Source: Micromonospora avicenniae | GTDB taxonomy: Bacteria; Actinomycetota; Actinomycetes; Mycobacteriales; Micromonosporaceae | Direction: 5' to 3' | DNA length: 64,000 bases | Assembly (NCBI RefSeq): GCF_900156065.1 | Contig: NZ_FTNF01000003.1 | Coordinates: 310,001 to 374,000, forward strand | Shown here: positions 57,085 through 64,000 of the stretch, one piece after another | Layout: each line of letters begins with the position of its first letter | Position numbering within the stretch: position 1 is the first letter of the stretch | Notes under the pieces: generated by a model | Databases searched by the model: none | What the model saw: the letters and a program-made list of their open reading frames with translations, nothing else | Told to the model about the DNA's origin: nothing | Translations under genes and position numbers: made by a program

Positions 57085-58173
57085 ATGATGCCGGTGTCGC
57101 TGGTGGGGCGCGCCCGTGAGCTGGCCGAGTTCGACCGGGCATGGTCCACCGTGGTTGCCGGGCGACGGGCGGCGCCGACCGTGGCGGTGGTCACCGGCGG
57201 CGCGGGAGTGGGCAAGAGCCTGCTCGTCGCCGCGGCCCTGGACGCGTTGACCCCGCGTCCGGCGGTGGTGCTCTCCGGCGCCGCGCGGGTACACAGCCCC
57301 GCCCCGTACGACTGGCTGGCCGCTGTGCTCAGCGGACGGGACACCAGCCTCCTCGACCTGCCGCCGGACGCGCTGGCCTGGTTGGCCCAGCATCCGACCT
57401 CGCCCCTGGAGCGGTACGCGCCCGGTGCCCTGCTCCGGCTCGCCGTCCGGACGGTGCGGCTGCTCGTCGGCGCCGGCCCGGCCGTGCTGGTGGTCGAGGA
57501 TCTGCACGCGCTCGACCCGGCGAGCCTCAACCTGATCGGCGAGCTGGCCACCGCCGCCGAACTGCCCGCCCTGCTCGTGGTCGCGACCCGGCCCGCCGAG
57601 GAGGCCGTCGCGCCTGACCTGGCGGTCCGTGCGCTCGCCCGGCTCTGCGGCGTACCCGGCGCCGTCCGCCAGCATCTCGGGCCGCTGCGCAGCGCCGAGG
57701 TCGCCGAGGTGCTCAGCCAGGTGTACCCGGGTTCGCGCCCGTCCGGGCGGCTGGCGACCGCGGTCTGGCGGCGCACCGGCGGCAACCCGTTCGCGTTGAC
57801 CGAACTGCTCGCCGCGCACGCCGGTCAACCGATGGCGACGCTGATCGCTACCTCCGGCCCCCGGCAGTCGGCTCGTCCGGCGGGCGCTCCCCGCTCGATG
57901 GAGCCGGCGCGGTCCGCGCCCCGTCCCGCCCGCCCGGCGGGAACGTCAGGTGTCGACGAGGCGGAGCTGACCGGCCGGGAGGTCGAGGTGCTCGGCTGTC
58001 TGGTCGCCGGGATGTCGAACAAGCAGGTGGCGAAGGCGCTCGGCATCTCGGTGCGTACCGTCACCGTGCACGTGTCCAACCTGCTGCGCAAGACCGGGGC
58101 GGCCTCGCGGACGGAGGTCGCGCTCTGGGCCGTACGGCGGCGGCTGCCGGTGCCCACGCCGGTCGAGCGCTGA
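57085..58173 (+). CDS. LuxR-family regulator with N-terminal ATPase (short LAL type)
   Basis: 362 residues. Walker A Gly-Gly-Ala-Gly-Val-Gly-Lys-Ser (about 38-45) and a Walker B Val-Val-Glu-Asp-Leu-His lie in an AAA-like domain. A Pro/Arg-rich linker (about 255-290) joins it to a C-terminal LuxR helix-turn-helix (about 296-350; Leu-Thr-Gly-Arg-Glu-Val-Glu-Val-Leu). Large ATP-binding LuxR regulators are usually near 900 residues; this lacks the TPR-like middle. Start ATG 57085 or 57088. Confidence 0.83.
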   Translation: MMPVSLVGRARELAEFDRAWSTVVAGRRAAPTVAVVTGGAGVGKSLLVAAALDALTPRPAVVLSGAARVHSPAPYDWLAAVLSGRDTSLLDLPPDALAWLAQHPTSPLERYAPGALLRLAVRTVRLLVGAGPAVLVVEDLHALDPASLNLIGELATAAELPALLVVATRPAEEAVAPDLAVRALARLCGVPGAVRQHLGPLRSAEVAEVLSQVYPGSRPSGRLATAVWRRTGGNPFALTELLAAHAGQPMATLIATSGPRQSARPAGAPRSMEPARSAPRPARPAGTSGVDEAELTGREVEVLGCLVAGMSNKQVAKALGISVRTVTVHVSNLLRKTGAASRTEVALWAVRRRLPVPTPVER

Positions 58174-58221
58174 GCGGGCGCGACCAGGGTCCGCGCCGGT
58201 CGGGTCCGGCGCGCACGCCCG

Positions 58222-58779
58222 TCAGCGCCGCGGGTAGCGCAGCAGCAGGCTGGCGGTGACCTCCTCGTCGCCGACCGCCGCGTAGCTGTGTGGCACATCG
58301 GAGTCCCAGCGCAGGTACCCGCCGGCCGCGGCGGTCGACGGCGCGTCCGCCGGACCGGCGCGCAGCACCCCGGAGAAGACCGTGACGTGTTCGGTGACGC
58401 CGGGCTGGTGCGCCGGGGAGAGCTGCCCGGTCCCGGGGGAGACCCGCATCCGGTAGAGCTCGTAGGTCGCGTCGGCGTCGGTGAACACCTCGAGCACTGT
58501 GGCGTGCACCGCCGCACCGTGCACGGTGGGCGCCGCGGCCGGTTCGGCGAGCACCGCGGTCAGCGGTACGCCGAGCTGGGCGGTGACCGCGTAGAGCGTC
58601 TCCAGCGTGGGGTTCCGGGTGCCGTTCTCCAGGCCGGACAGGGTCGCCTTCCCCACGCCGGCGAGCCGGGCCAGGGCGGAGAGCGAGATCCCCTTCTCCT
58701 CGCGCAGTCCACGTACCCGGGCGCCGATCACGCTCGGATCGGCGTCGAGGGCACGGTGCCCTGGTGGTGGCTGAGGCAC
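58222..58779 (-). CDS. XRE-family regulator with C-terminal cupin domain
   Basis: 185 residues with an N-terminal helix-turn-helix (about 18-72) and a C-terminal cupin (about 90-180, with the double-stranded beta-helix His and Glu residues). Such proteins sense small metabolites. GTG 58779. Divergent from benE across a 61-bp gap containing a 16+2 palindrome. Confidence 0.85.
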   Translation of the reverse strand: MPQPPPGHRALDADPSVIGARVRGLREEKGISLSALARLAGVGKATLSGLENGTRNPTLETLYAVTAQLGVPLTAVLAEPAAAPTVHGAAVHATVLEVFTDADATYELYRMRVSPGTGQLSPAHQPGVTEHVTVFSGVLRAGPADAPSTAAAGGYLRWDSDVPHSYAAVGDEEVTASLLLRYPRR

Positions 58780-58802
58780 CTCGCTATGGTGCTACAAACC
58801 AC

Positions 58803-58820
58803 CGTTCCGTAAACGGAACG
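58803..58820. promoter_or_regulatory. Palindromic operator between XRE-cupin and benE genes
   Basis: CGTTCCGT-AA-ACGGAACG: 8-bp arms, 2-base spacer. It is the only strong symmetry in the divergent gap and a probable regulator site. Confidence 0.65.
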
Positions 58821-58840
58821 CCGTGGGAGGGGAGGGTGGC

Positions 58841-60058
58841 GTGGCGGTACGACTCCAACCCGTGCTGGCGGGCGTGGTCACCGCGCTGGTCGGCTTCGCC
58901 AGCTCGTTCACCGTCGTACTGGCCGGCCTGCGGGCGGTCGGGGCCGACACCGAGCAGGCCGCCTCCGGACTGCTGGCGCTCTGCGTGGCGTCCGGCCTCG
59001 CCGCCACCTGGCTCGGCCTGCGCCACCGGATGCCGATGAGTGTCGCCTGGTCCACCCCGGGCGCGGCGTTGCTGGTCGCTACCGGGCCGGTGCCCGGCGG
59101 CTGGCCCGCCGCCGCCGGAGCCTTCCTCGTCTCCGGAGCGCTGATCGTGGCGGCCGGGCTGATCCCGCCGCTCGGCCGCGCGGTGGCGGCCATCCCGAAA
59201 CCGATCGCCGGCGCGATGCTCGCCGGCGTGCTGCTGCCGCTCTGCGTCGCGCCGGTACGCGCCCTGGTCGAGGTGCCCCGGCTGGCCGGCCCGGTGGTCG
59301 TCGCCTGGCTGCTGCTGCACCGGTACGCCCGTCCCTGGGCGGTGCCGGGTGCGCTGGTGGCCGCGGTGGCGGCGATCGCCTCCACCTCGTCCGGCGCCGG
59401 CCTCGGCGCGGTTGACCTGCGCCCGGTGGTCGAGCTGACTCCGCCGTCCTGGAACGTGCCGGTCCTGATCGGACTCGCGCTACCGCTCTTCCTGGTCACC
59501 ATGGCCGCGCAGAACGTGCCCGGCACGGCGGTGCTGGTCGGCTACGGCTACCGGCCACCGTTCACCGCCGCACTGCGGACCACCGGTGTCGCCAGCCTGC
59601 TGGCCGCCCCGGCCGGCGGTCACGCGGTGAACCTGGCCGCGATCACCGCCGCGCTGGCCGCCGGCCCGGACGCCCACCCCGATCCCGATCGGCGCTGGAT
59701 CGCCTCGGTGACGGCGGGGATCGGTCTCGCCCTGCTCGGGCTGGGCGCCGGGGCAGCCACCGCGCTGGTGGCGATCGCCCCGCCGGTGCTGATCGAGGCG
59801 GTCGCCGGGCTGGCCCTGCTCGGCGCGCTGGCCACCGCGCTGACCTCGGCGGTGACCTCGGCCGTGGCCGAGCCGGAGCGACGCGAGGCCGCGGTGGTGA
59901 CCTTCGTGGTCACCGCCTCCGGGGTGGCCCTGCTCGGCGTGGGCGGCGCGTTCTGGGGGCTGGTAGCGGGCTGCCTGATGCTCCTGCTCTTCCGTCGCCG
60001 CCGACGTGCCCAGCCGGATCCCGTACCGGACGCGGAGCCGGTGCTGAGCCGGCGTTGA
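58841..60058 (+). CDS. benE: Benzoate/H+ symporter family transporter
   Basis: 405-residue integral membrane protein with about 12 hydrophobic helices and a BenE-like N-terminal half. The GTG at 58841 has GGGAGGGGAGGG just upstream; GTG 58823 is possible. It may import benzoate or a purine-like aromatic acid. The regulator next door fits substrate-induced control. Confidence 0.82.
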   Translation: MAVRLQPVLAGVVTALVGFASSFTVVLAGLRAVGADTEQAASGLLALCVASGLAATWLGLRHRMPMSVAWSTPGAALLVATGPVPGGWPAAAGAFLVSGALIVAAGLIPPLGRAVAAIPKPIAGAMLAGVLLPLCVAPVRALVEVPRLAGPVVVAWLLLHRYARPWAVPGALVAAVAAIASTSSGAGLGAVDLRPVVELTPPSWNVPVLIGLALPLFLVTMAAQNVPGTAVLVGYGYRPPFTAALRTTGVASLLAAPAGGHAVNLAAITAALAAGPDAHPDPDRRWIASVTAGIGLALLGLGAGAATALVAIAPPVLIEAVAGLALLGALATALTSAVTSAVAEPERREAAVVTFVVTASGVALLGVGGAFWGLVAGCLMLLLFRRRRRAQPDPVPDAEPVLSRR

Positions 60059-60072
60059 CCGATCGGTTCGGG

Positions 60073-60441
60073 TCACTCCTCGGCGGGCAGGTCGGCGGCC
60101 GGGACGTCGAGGCGTACCCGGCCGTCGGTGACGGCGCCGATCCAGTCGGCGGGCACGTAGACCGCCCCGGTGCCGGCGAGCTCGGTGCTCACCTTCAGGT
60201 AGCCGCCGTGCATCAGGCGGGCGGCCAGGTCCGCCGGCACGTCCGGCTCCCGGACCGCGGTCGACTCGATCAGCTCGTCCAGGCTGCTGCCCGGGTCGGC
60301 GGTCGGTGTCTGCACCGTCACCGCATTCGGGTCACCCCGCTGGACGAGATCCACCGTGCCGACCTCGACTCCGTCGGCGTCGATCACCGGCATCCCGGTG
60401 GTGATCCGGGAAATGGTCTGCTGGTCGCCCTGCTGCCTCAT
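60073..60441 (-). CDS. PRC-barrel domain protein
   Basis: 122 residues; a PRC-barrel domain with Gly-Met-Pro-Val-Ile-Asp-Ala-Asp-Gly-Val-Glu-Val-Gly near residues 16-28 and a second half ending in Val-Pro-Ala-Asp-Trp-Ile. Role unknown. ATG 60441. Confidence 0.75.
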   Translation of the reverse strand: MRQQGDQQTISRITTGMPVIDADGVEVGTVDLVQRGDPNAVTVQTPTADPGSSLDELIESTAVREPDVPADLAARLMHGGYLKVSTELAGTGAVYVPADWIGAVTDGRVRLDVPAADLPAEE

Positions 60442-60500
60442 CCCGACGCGGTTCCCGGGGCGACGCGACGCTAAACGCCACCCGGGGCCGACCCGGAGGG

Positions 60501-60752
60501 TCAGGTGCTCGGCGGGCCCCAGCCGCCCGGCGGGCGCGGCGACAACTCACGCCAGCCGTCCGTGCCCTCGAGCAGCGCGCGGACCGTCTCCTCGGCCTCG
60601 TCGGCACTGTCGTACTCGTAGAAACGGGAGACGCCCTCGGCGCCGCCGGCCCGCTGCTCGACGTGCCACCGGTCGCCGTCCACGCGGAGGAACACGTCCC
60701 GCCGCGCCAGCCGCCCCCATTTCCCGTTCCACCAGTGCTTCCGCTGCTCCAT
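60501..60752 (-). CDS. Small hypothetical protein
   Basis: 83 residues, Trp- and Arg-rich at the N-terminus, acidic in the middle (Asp-Glu-Ala-Glu-Glu). ATG 60752. Unrecognised family. Confidence 0.6.
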   Translation of the reverse strand: MEQRKHWWNGKWGRLARRDVFLRVDGDRWHVEQRAGGAEGVSRFYEYDSADEAEETVRALLEGTDGWRELSPRPPGGWGPPST

Positions 60753-60787
60753 GCGCGGACTCTATCGAACATACGTACGAGAATGTG

Positions 60788-60816
60788 CGGCCCCCACGGG
60801 AATCCCGCGGGGGCCG
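60788..60816 (-). terminator. Terminator downstream of mscL
   Basis: CGGCCCCC (60788-60795) pairs with GGGGGCCG (60809-60816), with an inner CGGG-AAT-CCCG. Eighteen bases after the mscL stop. Confidence 0.65.
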
Positions 60817-60833
60817 ATGTGTCGCTGCCTGGT

Positions 60834-61304
60834 TCAGCGCGCGGTGGGCGGTTCGTGCCGGCCGAGCATGTCGTCGAGCGCGCCGCGCTGCTGGGCGGGC
60901 GTCCGGTGACCGGCCGCGACCAGCGCGTCGCGGATCTCGGTGAGCAGCTTGACCTCCTCGCTGGGCGCGGCGGGCGGCGGCTCCTCGCCCCGCCGCCGCC
61001 GCTCGGCCAGCTTGTTCATCGGGTAGACGACCAGGAAGTACAGCGCCGCCGCGGTGAGCAGGAAAGTGATCAGCGCGTTGAGGAACGCGATCCAGTCGAA
61101 CTCGATGCCGCGGATCTTCGGGGCAGTGCCGGAGATGCCCTTCGTGCTGCCCGTCACGAGCAGCACGAAGACCCGGATCAGCGGGTCGAGGAACGACTTG
61201 GTGAGCTGGGTCACCACGCCTGTGAACGCGGCACCGATGACGACACCGACCGCCAGGTCGACGACGTTGCCCCGCATGATGAAGTCTTTGAAGCCCTTGA
61301 GCAT
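60834..61304 (-). CDS. mscL: Large-conductance mechanosensitive channel
   Basis: 156-residue pentameric pressure-relief channel. The N-terminal amphipathic helix and first transmembrane helix (Phe-Ile-Met-Arg-Gly-Asn-Val-Val-Asp-Leu-Ala-Val-Gly-Val-Val-Ile-Gly) are nearly canonical; the second helix spans about 74-96. Acidic and Arg-rich C-terminal helix. ATG 61304. Confidence 0.95.
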   Translation of the reverse strand: MLKGFKDFIMRGNVVDLAVGVVIGAAFTGVVTQLTKSFLDPLIRVFVLLVTGSTKGISGTAPKIRGIEFDWIAFLNALITFLLTAAALYFLVVYPMNKLAERRRRGEEPPPAAPSEEVKLLTEIRDALVAAGHRTPAQQRGALDDMLGRHEPPTAR

Positions 61305-61343
61305 CCGTACTCCCGCGCTGTCCGGTTTTCCGTCCGGGACAAC

Positions 61344-62027
61344 CTATGCCTTGGGCACCGGCTCCAGGAAAGCACCGGCCTCGCGGGCCGCCCGCTCGGG
61401 ATCACCGGCCCGGATCGCGTCGACCAGTCGGGCGTGGTCGATGGGATGCTCCGGGGTCATCGTCGCGCCGATCGTCTGCGTGAGGCTGCTGCGCAGCGCG
61501 GTGCCGACCGAGGAGTACAGCTCGGCGAGCATCCGGTTGTGCGCCGCGGCGACCACCGCCGTGTGCAGGGCGATGTCGGCCTCCACGAACTCGTCGGCCC
61601 GGCCGCCGTGCCATGCGGCCTCGCGGGCCGCGAGCGCGTCGTCGAGGGCGGCCAGGTCCTCGGGTGTACGCCGGAGCGCCGCGAGCCGGGCGGCCTCCAC
61701 CTCGAAGGCGCGGCGTACCTCGATCACCTCGGTCATCCGGTCGTCGGTGAGCTGACGGGCCACCACGGGAGCGAGTTCGTCGGTCGACACCACGTACGTC
61801 CCGGAGCCCTGCCGGCACTCCAGCACCCCGGCGTGCTGGAGCGCCCGGACCGCCTCGCGAACCGTGTTGCGCCCGACCCCGAGCGCCGCGACCAACTGGG
61901 GCTCGGTGGGGATGCGGCTGCCGACCGGCCATTCGCCGGCCAGGATCCGCTCCCTGAGCTGGGCGATCGTCTCGCGTATCCGCTGCCCGCGGGGCGGCAC
62001 CGGCGGGGAATCGACTGATGGTGTCAC
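61344..62027 (-). CDS. GntR/FadR (FCD) family regulator
   Basis: 227 residues: N-terminal winged helix (about 18-85) and an all-helical FCD ligand domain (about 95-220) with the metal-binding Asp/His pattern. It is divergent from an MFS transporter across a 50-bp gap and likely controls it. GTG 62027. Confidence 0.87.
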   Translation of the reverse strand: MTPSVDSPPVPPRGQRIRETIAQLRERILAGEWPVGSRIPTEPQLVAALGVGRNTVREAVRALQHAGVLECRQGSGTYVVSTDELAPVVARQLTDDRMTEVIEVRRAFEVEAARLAALRRTPEDLAALDDALAAREAAWHGGRADEFVEADIALHTAVVAAAHNRMLAELYSSVGTALRSSLTQTIGATMTPEHPIDHARLVDAIRAGDPERAAREAGAFLEPVPKA

Positions 62028-62064
62028 TGGTTACATCACCGGCCCGGAATTCATCCCATGATTG

Positions 62065-62075
62065 TAGGTTCAACC
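62065..62075 (+). promoter_or_regulatory. -10 with embedded GGTTCAACC palindrome, MFS gene
   Basis: TAGGTT (62065-62070) ends seven bases before ATG 62078, a leaderless arrangement. A 9-bp palindrome, GGTTCAACC (62067-62075), overlaps it and may be an operator. Confidence 0.45.
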
Positions 62076-62077
62076 GC

Positions 62078-63361
62078 ATGACACCGCCGCCCCCACCGGC
62101 CGCCGCCGGTTTCGCGACCGTCGCCGACGTGCCCACCGCTCCGGAGTCGCCGGCGCCCGGGACGCGTCCCGCCGGCCGTCCAGCCACCGGAGGGGCCCTG
62201 GTACTCGCCGGCATGCTCCTCGTCGCGCTCAACCTGCGCGCCGCCGTCACCAGCCTCGGAGCCCTGCTCGACGAGGTGCGGGACGGCATCGGGCTCTCCG
62301 GCACGACGGCGGGCATCGCCACCACCCTGCCGACGATCGCGTTCGCCGGACTCGGGGCGCTCACCCCGTGGCTGGTCCGCCGGTTCGCGCCCGCCCGGAT
62401 GCTGGTGGCCGGAATGGTCGTCCTCGTCATCGGTCAGGTGCTGCGGGCGGTCACCGACTCGGCGGTGGTGTTCCTGCTCACCAGCGCACTGGCCCTGGCC
62501 GGCATCGCGGTCGCCAACATCCTGCTGCCGATGCTGGTGAAACAGCACTTCCCGCACCGCGCCGGGCTCATCACCGGGGCGTACACCATGACCCTCACCG
62601 CGGGGACGGCGGTGGCCGCCGCCACGGCGGTGCCGATCGCGCACGCGTTCGGTTCGTGGCGTGCCGGCCTGGGTGTCTGGGCCGCGCTGGCCGTGCTGGC
62701 GGTGCTTCCGTGGGTGCCGTTGGCGCGGCGCGCCCGATCGCCGCGAGCCGCGGCCGTCACGGCGGGGCAGTCTCCGGCCCGGATCCGGCCCGCGCGGACC
62801 CGGCTCGGCTGGGCCATGGCGATCTACTTCGGCGCGCAGTCGCTCAGCGGGTACGCGATCATGGGCTGGCTGGCTCAGCTCTTCCGCGACTCCGGCTTCC
62901 AGCCTGAGCAGGCCGGCCTGCTGCTCGCCGGGGTGACCGCGCTCGGCGTGCCGATCGCCATGCTCATGCCGACGGTGGCCGGTCGGCTGCGTACTCTGCA
63001 CCCGCTGGTGCTCGGGCTGACCGTCGCGTCGACCCTGGCGTACGTCGGACTCGCGTTGGCGCCACACGGCGGCGCGCTGCTCTGGGTGGCCCTGCTGGCG
63101 ATCGGCCAGGGTGCCTTCCCGATGATCCTGGCCGCCATCGGGCTGCGCGCCCGTACGCCAGAGGGAACGGTGGCGCTCTCGGCGTTCGCGCAGAGCGCCG
63201 GCTATGTCATCGCGGCGCTCGGCCCGTTCCTCGTCGGCGTGCTCTACGAGCGGACCGGCGGCTGGACCGCGCCGATCGTCCTCCTGCTGGTCGCCCTCGC
63301 GGTGCAGACGAGCGCGGGCATAGCGATCGCCCGTCCCCGGCACATCGAGGACGAGCAGTAA
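62078..63361 (+). CDS. MFS transporter (CynX/NimT-like)
   Basis: 427-residue major facilitator with 12 hydrophobic helices after a Pro/Ala-rich N-terminus. Sequence type Asn-Leu-Arg-Ala-Ala-Val-Thr-Ser resembles the CynX/YeaN group that moves cyanate or nitroimidazole-like anions. Substrate unknown. ATG 62078 with leaderless-type -10. Confidence 0.82.
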   Translation: MTPPPPPAAAGFATVADVPTAPESPAPGTRPAGRPATGGALVLAGMLLVALNLRAAVTSLGALLDEVRDGIGLSGTTAGIATTLPTIAFAGLGALTPWLVRRFAPARMLVAGMVVLVIGQVLRAVTDSAVVFLLTSALALAGIAVANILLPMLVKQHFPHRAGLITGAYTMTLTAGTAVAAATAVPIAHAFGSWRAGLGVWAALAVLAVLPWVPLARRARSPRAAAVTAGQSPARIRPARTRLGWAMAIYFGAQSLSGYAIMGWLAQLFRDSGFQPEQAGLLLAGVTALGVPIAMLMPTVAGRLRTLHPLVLGLTVASTLAYVGLALAPHGGALLWVALLAIGQGAFPMILAAIGLRARTPEGTVALSAFAQSAGYVIAALGPFLVGVLYERTGGWTAPIVLLLVALAVQTSAGIAIARPRHIEDEQ

Positions 63362-63371
63362 GCCGGAAGGG

Positions 63372-63728
63372 TCAGGAGGAGGCGGGTGTCGGGTCCCCGG
63401 CGACCGCCTGTTCGACCGTCGGGTACGTCTGAAGCACCTCGACCAGGCCGCTGACCTCGAGGATGCGCAGCACGCCCCGCTGAGGCGCGGCCAGCCGGAC
63501 CACGCCACCCACCTCGTCGCAGCTGTTCTTGGCCCGTACGAACACCGACAGCCCGGTGGAGTCGCAGAACGAGACCTCCGCCAGGTCGAACACCAGGCGG
63601 CTGCGGCCCTTGTCGAGCAGGTCGGTGATCTGATCCTGCAGCTGCGGTGCGGTCGCCATGTCCAGCTCGCCAGCGACCGACACGACGACCACGTCGCCGC
63701 GCTGTTCCGTGTGCACCGTCAGGGACAT
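63372..63728 (-). CDS. STAS-domain anti-sigma-factor antagonist
   Basis: 118 residues of the SpoIIAA/RsbV type. The phosphorylated Ser is in Cys-Asp-Ser-Thr-Gly-Leu (about residues 55-60). Part of a partner-switching pathway; no kinase or sigma factor is in the window. ATG 63728. Convergent with the MFS gene. Confidence 0.9.
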   Translation of the reverse strand: MSLTVHTEQRGDVVVVSVAGELDMATAPQLQDQITDLLDKGRSRLVFDLAEVSFCDSTGLSVFVRAKNSCDEVGGVVRLAAPQRGVLRILEVSGLVEVLQTYPTVEQAVAGDPTPASS

Positions 63729-63891
63729 TCGCCAGACCTCCTGTTATCGGTGGAACGGTATCCCACGACCCCCGCCGTACGCGGAACGGGCGCGGCGATC
63801 TGGTGGCCAGCATCATTCCATTGCTGCGCGGCAAGTAGTTGGGCGGGTTCCGGTGATAGAGTCCGCCCGGTCCGGGTCGAGGGGGTTGGTA

Positions 63892-64000
63892 ATGGCGTTG
63901 AACGCCGAGGAGAGCGGCCGGCTCGCAGCTCTGCTGAGCGAGCACGTCGACCAGGTCACGCAGCGCTGGACGGAGGCCGTGGCGGTGCAGCTGCGCGGCC
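63892..64000 (+). CDS. RsbR-like stressosome/STAS coantagonist (partial, right edge)
   Basis: Only 36 codons visible from ATG 63892 (GAGGGGG upstream): a helical segment ending in Val-Gln-Leu-Arg-Gly like the N-terminal domain of RsbR-type proteins. Its location beside an anti-sigma antagonist supports this, but the rest is outside the window. Confidence 0.5.
   Translation, partial: MALNAEESGRLAALLSEHVDQVTQRWTEAVAVQLRG

Overview
The window is high-GC actinobacterial DNA, most likely from Micromonospora or a close relative in the Micromonosporaceae. The evidence is the strong G/C third-position bias, the many GTG and TTG starts, the leaderless-type promoters, the gram-positive Tad pilus locus without an outer-membrane secretin, and the remnant of an actinomycete-type integrative element. 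It holds about 60 protein genes, one tRNA, and little repeated DNA. The genus is inferred from gene content and not proven.

Layout: (1) 1-3161, a carotenoid/isoprenoid block (idi and crtI leftward, crtB rightward) closed by a long perfect palindrome inside the crtB stop region. (2) 3219-4694, a dihydrolipoamide-dehydrogenase-like flavoprotein. (3) 4756-15948, an alpha-glucan utilisation locus: LacI regulator, ABC sugar importer (lipoprotein and two permeases), intracellular GH13 alpha-glucosidase, and a very large secreted GH87-type alpha-1,3-glucanase with discoidin, Fn3, CARDB and carbohydrate-binding modules. (4) 15959-18406, enoyl-CoA hydratase, BluB, and a DUF2231-Rieske fusion. (5) 18465-29107, a leftward Tad/Flp pilus operon of 12 genes with a divergent prepilin peptidase. 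(6) 29129-40833, membrane and exported proteins: PAP2 phosphatase, LtrA, a DUF916 membrane protein beside a secreted purple-acid-type phosphatase whose C-terminus looks WxL-like (with a PHO-box-like repeat upstream), HupE, two lipoproteins, and a large secreted protein.

(7) 41083-45058, a tRNA-Lys(UUU) gene followed by a decayed 3.9-kb integrative element bounded by a 39-bp direct repeat of the tRNA 3' end. It holds a truncated tyrosine integrase, a GntR/KorSA-like regulator, and small orphan genes, with no replication or transfer genes. (8) 45328-51354, quinone oxidoreductase/TetR pair, DUF417 protein, orphan YidD, and a secreted GH31 enzyme behind an 18-bp CG-centred palindrome overlapping its promoter. 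(9) 51588-64000, housekeeping and regulatory genes: epimerase, beta-helix lipoprotein, ZIP transporter, Eis-like acetyltransferase, PP2C phosphatase, LuxR-type ATPase regulator, XRE-cupin/BenE pair, PRC-barrel protein, MscL, GntR/MFS pair, STAS antagonist, and the start of an RsbR-like protein.

The clearest functional units are the alpha-glucan locus (extracellular hydrolysis, import, cytoplasmic hydrolysis, LacI control), the Tad pilus operon, and the possible phosphate-regulated cell-surface phosphatase/DUF916 pair. Three divergent regulator-target pairs carry conspicuous palindromes or leaderless promoters in short intergenic gaps.
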